64,000 nt of DNA from Mucilaginibacter robiniae (GTDB lineage Bacteria; Bacteroidota; Bacteroidia; Sphingobacteriales; Sphingobacteriaceae), in the NCBI RefSeq assembly GCF_012849215.1, contig NZ_CP051682.1, forward strand, positions 310,001 through 374,000, written 5' to 3'. The notes under the pieces are model-generated. The model was not told the DNA's origin. It saw only the letters and a list, made by a program, of their open reading frames with translations, and did no database searches. The first letter of the stretch is position 1. Each line of letters opens with the position of its first letter. Position numbers and translations under genes: made by a program. Shown piece after piece: positions 55,457-63,797 of this stretch.

Positions 55457-56527
55457 CTACATTACCCATACTCGCCAAATACCAGATATAATCATGCAGA
55501 TAAAAGCCAGTGGGGTTAGTACTTTCCAGCACAAGTTCATCAGCTGATCTACCCGAAGGCGGGGCAAAGTCCAGCGTATCCACATTTGCACACCTACCAA
55601 AGCTAATGTTTTTACTAAAGTCCAGCCTATTCCCCAAGCAGTTCCGGTAGTCCACGTGGCTAACTTAAGCGAAGCAATATTTGGAAATGGTGTATTCCAG
55701 GCACCTAAAAACAGCAACACAGCTAGCATGGATACCAAAAACATCATAGAATATTCGGCCAAAAACATCAAGGCAAATCGGGTACCTGAATATTCAGTAT
55801 GAAAGCCAGCTACCAGTTCTGATTCCGCTTCCGGAATGTCAAACGGTGCCCGGTTACTTTCGGCTAATGAAGCAATAAAATAAATAACAAATGCAATAAT
55901 CAGATGTGGAGCCCTGAAAATATTCCAAGCTAAAATACCGCCATTAGCTTTCACATTCCAGTAGCCTAAAAACTTAACAGACTCTGAAGACAAGATACCT
56001 TGCTGAGCCGATATTTGCTGTAAATCCAATGTTTGAGCAATCATCACTACAGAAATCAAGGCAAAGCCTGCCGGAATTTCATAAGAGATAATTTGTGCTG
56101 CAGATCGCATGGCTCCTAAAATAGAATACTTATTATTAGAACCCCAACCTGCCATAAGTATGCCCAAGGTTTCTATGGATATGATGGCAAAAAAGTAGTA
56201 CAAACCAAGATTGATTTTAGCTGGAACCAGCCCGGGCGCCCAAGGCAGGACCGCAAAACCCAGATATACGGTAACAAAGATGATAACAGGTGCCAGCGCA
56301 AACAACCATTTGTCGGCAGCAGCAGGAGTTATAATTTCTTTTTGTATCATTTTCATGATATCAGCCAGGGTTTGTAAACTACCGTACTTGCCCGTTTCTG
56401 TTGGCCCTAACCGATCTTGAATATAAGCAGATATTTTGCGTTCAGCATATACGCCAACCAAGGCAAATAATGCTGCAAAAGCAAATAGCCCAACGGCCAC
56501 AATAATATCTGTAATTAATAAACTCAA
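55457..56527 (-). CDS. nuoH: NADH-quinone oxidoreductase subunit H
   Basis: A 356-residue subunit with eight or more helices that forms the quinone entry site. Conserved segments are AYAERKISAYIQDRLGPTET (about 27-46) and ESNRAPFDIPEAESELVAGF, with the Glu-rich loop. It is the first nuo gene of this cluster: murI lies upstream and nuoA-G are not in the window. A TAAGTTTG -7 box lies just upstream. Confidence 0.96.
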   Translation of the reverse strand: MSLLITDIIVAVGLFAFAALFALVGVYAERKISAYIQDRLGPTETGKYGSLQTLADIMKMIQKEIITPAAADKWLFALAPVIIFVTVYLGFAVLPWAPGLVPAKINLGLYYFFAIISIETLGILMAGWGSNNKYSILGAMRSAAQIISYEIPAGFALISVVMIAQTLDLQQISAQQGILSSESVKFLGYWNVKANGGILAWNIFRAPHLIIAFVIYFIASLAESNRAPFDIPEAESELVAGFHTEYSGTRFALMFLAEYSMMFLVSMLAVLLFLGAWNTPFPNIASLKLATWTTGTAWGIGWTLVKTLALVGVQMWIRWTLPRLRVDQLMNLCWKVLTPLAFICMIISGIWRVWVM

Positions 56528-56549
56528 AACCTAATTAGCTATACTGATG

Positions 56550-56557
56550 CAAACTTA
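56550..56557 (-). promoter_or_regulatory. -7 box before nuoH
   Basis: TAAGTTTG on the minus strand, 22 bases before the nuoH ATG. It suggests that nuoH-N starts its own transcript here. No TTG at ideal spacing. Confidence 0.5.
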
Positions 56558-56666
56558 GCTAATTCTGTTTAGAAACCGGATTGTTACTTATATTAATTCT
56601 AAACAACCTGCACCTTTGAGCATTAATATAAACAAAGCACAAGCTTTGAAATACGTGAATAAATAA

Positions 56667-57497
56667 TTAAGGTATGTGCACATAAGCAGATGTAACGGGA
56701 GCGGCAAAAAACGTAGAAGCGTGCCGGTCAAAATCTGCCGTGTCATCAGTTGTTGTAAAAAATTGGCAATTGCCTTTTTGAGTTAATTTAGTTTCTATTT
56801 CCGGGTGGCGCTGTAAGTAGTTAGTCAAACTTTTAGCTACAATATCACCTTGTGATACCACAGTTATATTTTCGGGAAGGAACGATTGAATTTTGCTTTG
56901 CAACAATGGGTAGTGTGTGCAGGCAAGCAGTAAAGTATCAATTTTAGCAGATTGTGACAGCATTTTGTCTAGGTACATTTTGATAAAGTAATCAGCCCCT
57001 GGCTGGGTATACTCACCACTTTCAATTAGAGGTACCCATAACGGACAATCTTGCTGGTACACCTTTAACTCCGGAAAAAACTTTTCAATTTCAATCACGT
57101 ACGATTGTGATTGCACGGTTCCGGTAGTGCCCAATACACCAATTTCTTTTGATGTTGAATAATCACCAATTACCTCAGCTGTTGGCCTGATAACCCCCAG
57201 CACTCTTTGATCAGCATACTTACCCGGCATATCCACCTGCTGTATGGTACGCAAAGCTTTTGCTGAGGCCGTATTACAAGCTAGAATAATTAATGGGCAG
57301 CCTTGTTTAAATAACCATTCCACACACTCCCAAGTATATTGATGAATAGTTTGAAAAGATCGGTTTCCATAAGGTGCACGGCTATTATCACCCAAATAGA
57401 TATAATCATAACCGGGTAACTGCTCAATAATGGAGCGAGCAACAGTTAACCCACCTATGCCTGAATCAAAAATACCAATAGGATGATGAGATTGCAT
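56667..57497 (-). CDS. murI: Glutamate racemase
   Basis: A 276-residue cofactor-independent racemase making D-glutamate for peptidoglycan. The two catalytic Cys lie in LILACNTASAKAL and LLLACTHYPLL, and the N-terminal motif is GIFDSGIGGLTVARSI. It follows the ompH genes on the same strand but after a hairpin, so it may be partly separate from them. Confidence 0.96.
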   Translation of the reverse strand: MQSHHPIGIFDSGIGGLTVARSIIEQLPGYDYIYLGDNSRAPYGNRSFQTIHQYTWECVEWLFKQGCPLIILACNTASAKALRTIQQVDMPGKYADQRVLGVIRPTAEVIGDYSTSKEIGVLGTTGTVQSQSYVIEIEKFFPELKVYQQDCPLWVPLIESGEYTQPGADYFIKMYLDKMLSQSAKIDTLLLACTHYPLLQSKIQSFLPENITVVSQGDIVAKSLTNYLQRHPEIETKLTQKGNCQFFTTTDDTADFDRHASTFFAAPVTSAYVHIP

Positions 57498-57512
57498 ACA
57501 GGCAAAAATAAC

Positions 57513-57539
57513 GAAAGCGAGAGCACTGCTCTCGCTTTC
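57513..57539 (-). terminator. Strong hairpin after the second ompH gene
   Basis: A perfect 12-bp stem GAAAGCGAGAGC/GCTCTCGCTTTC with a three-base loop, followed on the minus strand by GTTATTTTTG. It lies 25 bases after the ompH stop and 16 before the murI ATG, acting as terminator or attenuator for murI. Confidence 0.75.
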
Positions 57540-57563
57540 CGGTAAAATAATGTGTTTACTGTA

Positions 57564-58076
57564 TTATTTGATACCTAATTTCAATTTTACAGCTGGCATT
57601 AAATCATCACTTGGAGGCGATACGATTAATGCAGTTTGACCTGAATCTAACACGTAGTTATAACCTTTTTCTTTAGCAACAGTAGTAATAGCAGTACGTA
57701 CTTGGTCGCTTAATGGTTTAATCAACTCAGCGCTTTTAGCTTGTACCTGTTGGTTAAAGCTATTATTTGAATCCTGTAAGCGTTTGTACAAATCTTGCAA
57801 CTCGCCTTCAGATACGGTACGTGCGGCATCAGTCATGCTTGCTCTGCTTTTTTCATAAGCTGCATTTTTGGTTTGCAACTCATTTTGCATAGTTTGTAAC
57901 TGATCAGTAAAGGTTTTTTGGTAAGCAGTTATTTGCGTGTTTATGGTTTTGGCTTGTGGCATTTGTTCCATTACCGCACCAAAATCAATGTAGGCAACTT
58001 TAGTTTGTGCTTTGGCAAAACTTCCCGCCAGTAACATGCATCCGGCAACTAAAGCAACTTTAAATAATTGTTTCAT
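57564..58076 (-). CDS. OmpH/Skp-family periplasmic chaperone, copy 2
   Basis: A 170-residue secreted protein with a signal peptide (MKQLFKVALVAGCMLLAGSFAKAQ), a short beta core, and a long coiled-coil arm (about 45-120, Q/K-rich). Skp-type trimers hold unfolded outer-membrane proteins on the way to BamA. It is the second of two tandem copies downstream of bamA, with a 53-base gap between them. Confidence 0.92.
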   Translation of the reverse strand: MKQLFKVALVAGCMLLAGSFAKAQTKVAYIDFGAVMEQMPQAKTINTQITAYQKTFTDQLQTMQNELQTKNAAYEKSRASMTDAARTVSEGELQDLYKRLQDSNNSFNQQVQAKSAELIKPLSDQVRTAITTVAKEKGYNYVLDSGQTALIVSPPSDDLMPAVKLKLGIK

Positions 58077-58129
58077 TTTTGTTCTGTTGTTCTTTGTTTT
58101 TAAGCGTTTATTTTATTTTAATAGTTTTA

Positions 58130-58660
58130 TTACTTAGCAAGTGCACCAGGTTTCAAACCTAATCTGGTAATTACAGCATCACTTTTGTTATAACGCGGGT
58201 TAACATACAACATAATAACTTCGCTGTTTTTATCAAAAATCATGTCCAGGTTTTCGCTTTCGGCTTCGGCCTGCACAGCTTTCGCTACTTTATCTTGTAT
58301 AGGTTTAACTAAAGCGGTGCTGCGTTGAGTCAGCTCACCATCGGGTCCGAACTTTTGACGTTGAAAATCTTTAGCAGCTTTTTCCTTGTCAATAATTTCT
58401 GCCTCACGGCGTTTTTTCATATCACCAGTTAGTAAAACCTGATCAGCCTGATAGGCTTTATACAAACGGTCAATTTCCTGAAACCGGCCATCCACCTCTT
58501 TTTGCCATTGGTCTGATAAAGCACTTAACTGTTTTTGTGATGATACATATTCAGGCATATGTTTCAATATATACTCTGAATCAACATAGGCGAAACGTTG
58601 TGCCCATGCACCTGTTAAGCCTAATAACGTAAATGTTAATGTAAACAGTATCTTCTTCAT
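58130..58660 (-). CDS. OmpH/Skp-family periplasmic chaperone, copy 1
   Basis: A 176-residue protein with signal MKKILFTLTFTLLGLTGAWA, then an OmpH core (RFAYVDSEYILKHMPEYVSS) and a coiled coil (about 40-125). It starts 9 bases after bamA, so it is co-transcribed and co-regulated. It differs from copy 2 in length and arm sequence, so the pair is an old duplication. Confidence 0.93.
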   Translation of the reverse strand: MKKILFTLTFTLLGLTGAWAQRFAYVDSEYILKHMPEYVSSQKQLSALSDQWQKEVDGRFQEIDRLYKAYQADQVLLTGDMKKRREAEIIDKEKAAKDFQRQKFGPDGELTQRSTALVKPIQDKVAKAVQAEAESENLDMIFDKNSEVIMLYVNPRYNKSDAVITRLGLKPGALAK

Positions 58661-58669
58661 ACAAATTTA

Positions 58670-61222
58670 TTAATTAAATCCGCCGTTCAAGCTTTGTGAA
58701 ATTGAGAAGTGGAATTGACCTTTATTAGCATCCGGGATGCCAGGTATTTTATCAAATCCATAACCATAATCCAAGCCCAGCAGACCAAATATAGGTAAAA
58801 ATATCCTAGCACCCACACCCACCGAACGACGGATGTTAAATGGATTATAATCGCGGAAGCTATCCCAGGTGTTACCACCTTCAGCAAAGGTAAGCATAAA
58901 GATAGTTGCTGACTGTGATTGGATAACCGGATAACGCAACTCCATAGTGTACTTGCTATATATCGGGCTACCTGGGTTAGTATCAGTACTGTAGTTTTTA
59001 CCAACCGGGATAATAGAGAAGTTTTGGTAACCTCTTAAACCGACAATCTCGCTACCTTGTAAAAACTGATAAGTAGCCATACCATCACCACCCAGTTTAA
59101 AACGCTCGAACGGTGATTGCCCTACTGCCTTGTTATAGCTACCCAAGAAACCAAAGCGGGTTTGTGACATCAACACCAGTTTACCGGCAATACGGGTAAA
59201 CCATTGCGCATCAAATTTCCATTTATGATATTCAACAAAATGGTAGCGATCTTCTGGTGTAGCAATAGTATAGTTTGTATTGTTGAACAAAGAATATGGA
59301 GGCGTAACTTGTATTGTAAAACGGATATTTGAACCACTTGTTGGATAAATAGGTGCATCTAATGAGTTACGGCTTAACTCCTGAGTTAACTTGATATTGA
59401 ATGAGGTACCGTTAGTAAACAGGTAACCGGTATAGTTATCCAGTTTGTAGTGGTCAAAGTTCAACGAGTAGTTCAACTGGAAGTAATCATCAGGCCAGTG
59501 CAAACGCTTACCTAAAGTTACACCGATACCATTAATACGTAAGTAATTATAGCGATAATCTGATTTAGCATAAAACTGACCGGTTGAACTTAACTGCGTA
59601 TAAGCTGATAAGCTGAAGAAGATCGGCTTTTTACCACCTAACCAAGGTTCTGAAAACGTGAACGAAAAGTTCTGGTAGTTTTTACCGTTGGCCTGACCAC
59701 GCAAACTCAGCTTTTCACCATCACCTTTAGGTAGTGGGCGGTAAGCTTTACCGTTAAAGATGTTGCGGATAGAGAAGTTATTAAACGTTAAGCCTAAAGT
59801 ACCTACCAGCTGGCCACCACCAAAACCACCAGAAAGCTCAATCTGATCGGAAGGTTTTTCAACTACGTTGTAGATAATATCTACTGTTCCGTCTTGTTGG
59901 TTAATGTTGGTTGGTTTAGGCTCAATTTTCTGCTCATCAAAGTTACCTAATTGGGTAATTTGACGGGTACTGCGTACAATAGCCTGCTTTGAAAATTTCT
60001 GTCCCGGCTTAGTAGCTAACTCACGTCTGATGACGTTCTCGTTAGTTACTTCGTTACCTTTAATGATAATGCGGTTAATAGTATATTGCGCACCTTCATA
60101 AATACGAATATCTAAATCAACGGTATCATTATACACACGGGTTTGTACCGCATCGGCATGGTAAGTAAGGTAACCGTTATCTAAGTAAATAGAGTTCACA
60201 TCCTGTCCGTCAGGTGTACCACCATCTAAACGTTTGCTTAGCTCTTCTTCACTAAATACATCTCCTTTTTTAATCTGTAATATTTTATCCAGTGTTGTTG
60301 CTGGGTAACGTGCATTGCCAGACCAGGTGATTTTACCAAAGTAGTATTTATGGCCTTCGTAAACTTTAATTTTAACATTTACAGTTTGCTCATCATGCTT
60401 CCATACCGAATCGCTCAAAATGGCTGCATCACGGTAACCTTTGGCTTGCATTTTTTCAACCAGTGTTTGTTTGTCTTCTTCGTACTGGTCGCGCTTGAAC
60501 TTTTTAGAACCAAAAATATTATAAAACTTTCTTTGACGGGTTTTAGGCAAAAACTTACGCAACTCGCGTGATTTTAAATCCTTGTTACCCTCAAAAACAA
60601 TCTCGTTAACTTTTACTTTTTGTTTTTTATCAATAGCCACATCCAGAATAACGCTATTCGCATCTCCCGGATCTTTTCGTTCTTTAATATCAACCGTAGT
60701 ATTTAAAAAGCCTTTATCATTAAAAAACTTTTTGATGATTGTGGTGGTGCTGGTCAGCACGTTTTCATTTACAATTTTCCCGGTTTTATCATTCAGCTTT
60801 TTTTGCAAATCTTCAATTTCGCCTTTACGAATACCGGTTAAATGCAAACGAGACAAGCGCGGGCGCTCTTGTACGCTTATTTCCAGATATACAGTATCCA
60901 AGTTAATCTTTGATACATATAACTGCACATCATCAAACAAACCTTGGGCCCACAAGTTCTTTAGAACATTGGCCGAAGCTTCGCCTGGCAGACTTATTCT
61001 GTCACCTTTGTTGATTTTAGCTATCTGTATTAATACATCTTTATCCAGATACTTGGTGCCTGTTACTGTAATGCCACCAATAGTATAATCTTTAGGATTG
61101 AGATAGCTCAAGCTGTCAGCAGGTATGGCTGCTCTATTGACACCTTGCCTACCGCCGATAATTTGAGCTAAGGCTGCAGTACTTATAAAGGAAAACAGAA
61201 CAGCAAATAATAGTTTATTCAT
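58670..61222 (-). CDS. bamA: Outer-membrane protein assembly factor BamA
   Basis: An 850-residue outer-membrane insertase. It has a signal peptide (MNKLLFAVLFSFISTAALA), POTRA domains over about residues 45-450 (ITVTGTKYLDKDVLIQIAKI; VNEIVFEGNKDLKSRELRK; INRIIIKGNEVTNENVIRRE), and a C-terminal 16-strand barrel with the conserved loop-6-type region near the end and a terminal aromatic. It follows uppS at 61 bases and precedes the two chaperone genes. Length is normal for Bacteroidota. Confidence 0.95.
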   Translation of the reverse strand: MNKLLFAVLFSFISTAALAQIIGGRQGVNRAAIPADSLSYLNPKDYTIGGITVTGTKYLDKDVLIQIAKINKGDRISLPGEASANVLKNLWAQGLFDDVQLYVSKINLDTVYLEISVQERPRLSRLHLTGIRKGEIEDLQKKLNDKTGKIVNENVLTSTTTIIKKFFNDKGFLNTTVDIKERKDPGDANSVILDVAIDKKQKVKVNEIVFEGNKDLKSRELRKFLPKTRQRKFYNIFGSKKFKRDQYEEDKQTLVEKMQAKGYRDAAILSDSVWKHDEQTVNVKIKVYEGHKYYFGKITWSGNARYPATTLDKILQIKKGDVFSEEELSKRLDGGTPDGQDVNSIYLDNGYLTYHADAVQTRVYNDTVDLDIRIYEGAQYTINRIIIKGNEVTNENVIRRELATKPGQKFSKQAIVRSTRQITQLGNFDEQKIEPKPTNINQQDGTVDIIYNVVEKPSDQIELSGGFGGGQLVGTLGLTFNNFSIRNIFNGKAYRPLPKGDGEKLSLRGQANGKNYQNFSFTFSEPWLGGKKPIFFSLSAYTQLSSTGQFYAKSDYRYNYLRINGIGVTLGKRLHWPDDYFQLNYSLNFDHYKLDNYTGYLFTNGTSFNIKLTQELSRNSLDAPIYPTSGSNIRFTIQVTPPYSLFNNTNYTIATPEDRYHFVEYHKWKFDAQWFTRIAGKLVLMSQTRFGFLGSYNKAVGQSPFERFKLGGDGMATYQFLQGSEIVGLRGYQNFSIIPVGKNYSTDTNPGSPIYSKYTMELRYPVIQSQSATIFMLTFAEGGNTWDSFRDYNPFNIRRSVGVGARIFLPIFGLLGLDYGYGFDKIPGIPDANKGQFHFSISQSLNGGFN

Positions 61223-61283
61223 CCGAATATTTTAGTGGGCTAAAAGTAGCTTATACAGTTGTTAAAATTTGTTAAAAGAAAAA

Positions 61284-62024
61284 TTAGTTAACCTGTTCAC
61301 TGGTTTTTCCGAAGCGACGTTCTCTTTTTTGATAGTCCAGAATGGCTTCATATAAATCATCGCGCCGGAAATCAGGCCAAAGTTTATCAGTAAAATAAAG
61401 TTCCGCATAGGCAATTTGCCACAGCAGGTAATTACTAATGCGATATTCACCACTGGTTCTGATAAGCAGTTCAGGGTCAGGCATGTTCTTGGTGTACAAG
61501 TTTTCTGAAAACACTTGTTCGGTAACGTCTTCAGGTTGTAACTCACCGCTTTTTACCTTAAATGCTATGTTTTGTGCAGCCTGAGCAATTTCACGGCGTG
61601 AGCTGTAGCTTAAAGCTAAAGTAAGCACCAAACCGGTGTTGGCTGATGTTTTGTCAATAGCCCCCATCAACTCTTTGTGGCATTTACCTGGCAGTTGGTT
61701 TAAATCACCAATTGCATTAAGCCTCACGTTATTTTTCATCAGCTTGGCAATCTCTTTATTAATTGTGCTTACCAGCAACTCCATAATAGCAGTAACTTCA
61801 AAGCTGGGCCTATTCCAGTTTTCGGCCGAAAAGGTATAAAGTGTAAGATATTTAACACCCAATTCACCGGCGCCTTCTACTACATCACGTACAGATACAA
61901 CGCCATTGTGATGCCCGAATATTCTTAATTTACCTTTGCCTTTGGCCCAACGGCCATTACCATCCATAATGATAGCGATGTGCTCAGGCAACTTTGATAA
62001 ATCAATCTGATCTTTATACCCCAT
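61284..62024 (-). CDS. uppS: Isoprenyl (undecaprenyl) diphosphate synthase
   Basis: A 246-residue cis-prenyltransferase that makes the C55 lipid carrier for peptidoglycan and O-antigen. Its motifs are IAIIMDGNGRWAKGKG with the catalytic Asp, TLYTFSAENWNRP, and DLLIRTSGEYRISNYLLWQ (here preceded by PDPE). It starts downstream of a 5' hairpin and is the first gene of the uppS-bamA-ompH-ompH transcript. Confidence 0.95.
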   Translation of the reverse strand: MGYKDQIDLSKLPEHIAIIMDGNGRWAKGKGKLRIFGHHNGVVSVRDVVEGAGELGVKYLTLYTFSAENWNRPSFEVTAIMELLVSTINKEIAKLMKNNVRLNAIGDLNQLPGKCHKELMGAIDKTSANTGLVLTLALSYSSRREIAQAAQNIAFKVKSGELQPEDVTEQVFSENLYTKNMPDPELLIRTSGEYRISNYLLWQIAYAELYFTDKLWPDFRRDDLYEAILDYQKRERRFGKTSEQVN

Positions 62025-62038
62025 GATATTGATAATTA

Positions 62039-62069
62039 CAAACCCGGCTTTTTTGCACAGCCAAGTTTG
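62039..62069 (-). promoter_or_regulatory. Stem-loop in the uppS leader
   Basis: In RNA sense, CAAACUUGGCU and AGCCGGGUUUG pair over 11 bp with two G-U pairs, around a 9-base loop. It ends about 15 bases before the uppS ATG and is not followed by a U run. It could affect translation of uppS. Confidence 0.4.
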
Positions 62070-62182
62070 TTTAAGCTTAATGCCTGCACGGCACTACTAT
62101 TACTTATTTTATGTTATTGCTACGAAAACTATCAGGACTAAAAGCAAGCTTACCTCTACTTAAACCCCAATTTTTCAGGGTA

Positions 62183-62190
62183 CAAAGGTA
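62183..62190 (-). promoter_or_regulatory. -7 box of the uppS operon
   Basis: TACCTTTG on the minus strand, an exact TAnnTTTG match, lies between the exbD terminator and uppS and predicts a leader of about 150 nt. The other contents of the 301-base gap 62025-62325 are the hairpin above and the terminator below. Confidence 0.5.
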
Positions 62191-62272
62191 AAACTATACT
62201 TTGATTTTTTTATTATATGCAAACAAAAAGAAAATGCTCTTGTATGATATGGCTCAGGTTAATACCAACAAA

Positions 62273-62301
62273 AACAGCCTTGCCATTTAAGCAAAGCTGT
62301 T
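62273..62301 (-). terminator. Intrinsic terminator of exbD
   Basis: AACAGC-TTTGC paired with GCAAG-GCTGTT around an A+T loop, then TTTTTG on the minus strand; 24 bases after the exbD stop. It separates exbD from uppS. Confidence 0.75.
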
Positions 62302-62325
62302 AACCGGAACCAGTAACTTTATAGC

Positions 62326-62850
62326 TTAATAAGCCATGCGCTTTTTAAGCAGGTTAATATCGACTGCTGTAATATCTTCAACGGCGTAGCTGGGTATTTG
62401 TGTAATATGCAGTTCATCCAACACATCTACCAAATTGCCATAAACCGATTTATCACTGGGCTTAACTAAAACCACCATGCTTTTTCCAGTTTGGGCATAT
62501 ATGTTTTGTTTGACTTGTAATAACACTTTACGCAATCCTGCTTTGCTATAATCGGTAATTTCGGGATTACCCAAAGGTTTATCCGCCATTCCCTGATAAA
62601 CCAAAACTTTGTTGTTTTTACCTAAACATAAGGTAACCGTTCGGCTTTCGCCTATGGGTTCACCAACAGGATCCTTAACCGGCATAGCCAAATCCATAGC
62701 ATGAGGCTTGGATAAAGTGGTAGTTAACATAAAAAAGGTGACTAGAAGAAATGCTAAATCTACCATTGCAGTTAAATCAACTCGCAGATTAGCTTTTTTG
62801 CGTAATGGCTTACCATTCGCATTTTGAGGAGCAGTGTTAAGCTCGACCAT
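62326..62850 (-). CDS. ExbD-family biopolymer transport protein
   Basis: A 174-residue inner-membrane protein with a short cytoplasmic N-terminus, one helix (TAMVDLAFLLVTFFMLTTTL, with the functional Asp of the family), and a periplasmic domain. ExbD works with ExbB to power TonB-dependent transport, or as TolR/GldM-like partners. I start at MVELNTAPQNANG; an in-frame ATG 12 codons upstream adds a hydrophobic, non-family extension. No ExbB or TonB gene is adjacent, so it is an orphan copy. Confidence 0.9.
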   Translation of the reverse strand: MVELNTAPQNANGKPLRKKANLRVDLTAMVDLAFLLVTFFMLTTTLSKPHAMDLAMPVKDPVGEPIGESRTVTLCLGKNNKVLVYQGMADKPLGNPEITDYSKAGLRKVLLQVKQNIYAQTGKSMVVLVKPSDKSVYGNLVDVLDELHITQIPSYAVEDITAVDINLLKKRMAY

Positions 62851-62908
62851 AGCAGTAAAGTTTAGAAGGTTAAATAATTGAAACAACTAACTATTTAACA
62901 CAAATAAA

Positions 62909-62916
62909 CAAAACTA
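62909..62916 (-). promoter_or_regulatory. -7 box of exbD
   Basis: TAGTTTTG on the minus strand, a TAnnTTTG match, 58 bases before the ATG at 62850. TTG at the ideal spacing is missing. Confidence 0.42.
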
Positions 62917-62990
62917 GGTTTTCAATTAAGGTAAGTTAACCAAACTAAATTTTGAATTATAATTTTCAAAAGTATAATATTCTAGTATAC

Positions 62991-63788
62991 CTACTTTTCA
63001 TAATAACATTTTTCCGTAATGAAGGTATAGGATATGGTAAAACCTAAAAACCAATAAGTATCATGCTTACGTAAATCGCCACGTTGTGAACCTGCAGCAC
63101 CGATGTTATACCCTAAACGCTCACCCGAACGATCGGAAAGCGCAGCAGCTACCGGATTGCTAAATACAGATTTATCAGCATACAAACCACTTACATCGTC
63201 AATATAATCTGTACGTGCACTACGATACCCCAAATCGGCTATCAGGTTTAAGCGGCCAGCTACATTATACTTAATGCCCACACCAAAAGGTAATGTGACA
63301 GCAGTTTGGCGGTAAGGTTTGCTTTGCCCTTCGGTAGTAAGTGGCCTTAAGTCATAAACTACGCCTTGGTAAGTTGCCTGAGGATTATATTTTACTGCAC
63401 CTACACCAGCGTATATAAAGGGCGTAAATAAGTTTTTACTAATGCTGGGTATGTATTCCAGAAAGTTAAATTCACCAGTTAAAGCTACTTCATTCAATGG
63501 TGTAGCAAAGCTTAAGTTACGGTTACGAAACTGTTCATACTTTGATGTGCTATCTGCCCCTTCTATCTGGGCATGCATGTAACTTGCTTTGGCAGAAAAA
63601 TAGCCGTTGAAGTTTCTTTTCAGGAATGCGCCGGTTGCCAATCCGCTTACCTTTAGCGGATTGCGTTGGTTTAGATCACCTAGGTAACCAGCGCCCCCCA
63701 TAGTAACGCCAAGTTCCCAACTCTGGGCTTGCACTTTACTAACAACACAACATAAGAAAATCAGGATTACAATTATTCTTGCGGGCAT
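62991..63788 (-). CDS. DUF6089 (PorG-like) outer-membrane beta-barrel protein
   Basis: A 265-residue protein with a signal peptide (MPARIIVILIFLCCVVSKVQAQ) and a beta-barrel pattern (WELGVTMGGAGYLGDLNQRN, ending FLGFTISYTF before a short tail). DUF6089 includes PorG, a component of the type IX secretion complex, and in Bacteroidota the gene often sits beside nadK and uppS as here. Whether this copy serves secretion cannot be told. It starts 9 bases after the nadK stop. Confidence 0.82.
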   Translation of the reverse strand: MPARIIVILIFLCCVVSKVQAQSWELGVTMGGAGYLGDLNQRNPLKVSGLATGAFLKRNFNGYFSAKASYMHAQIEGADSTSKYEQFRNRNLSFATPLNEVALTGEFNFLEYIPSISKNLFTPFIYAGVGAVKYNPQATYQGVVYDLRPLTTEGQSKPYRQTAVTLPFGVGIKYNVAGRLNLIADLGYRSARTDYIDDVSGLYADKSVFSNPVAAALSDRSGERLGYNIGAAGSQRGDLRKHDTYWFLGFTISYTFITEKCYYEK

Positions 63789-63797
63789 TTAACAAAT

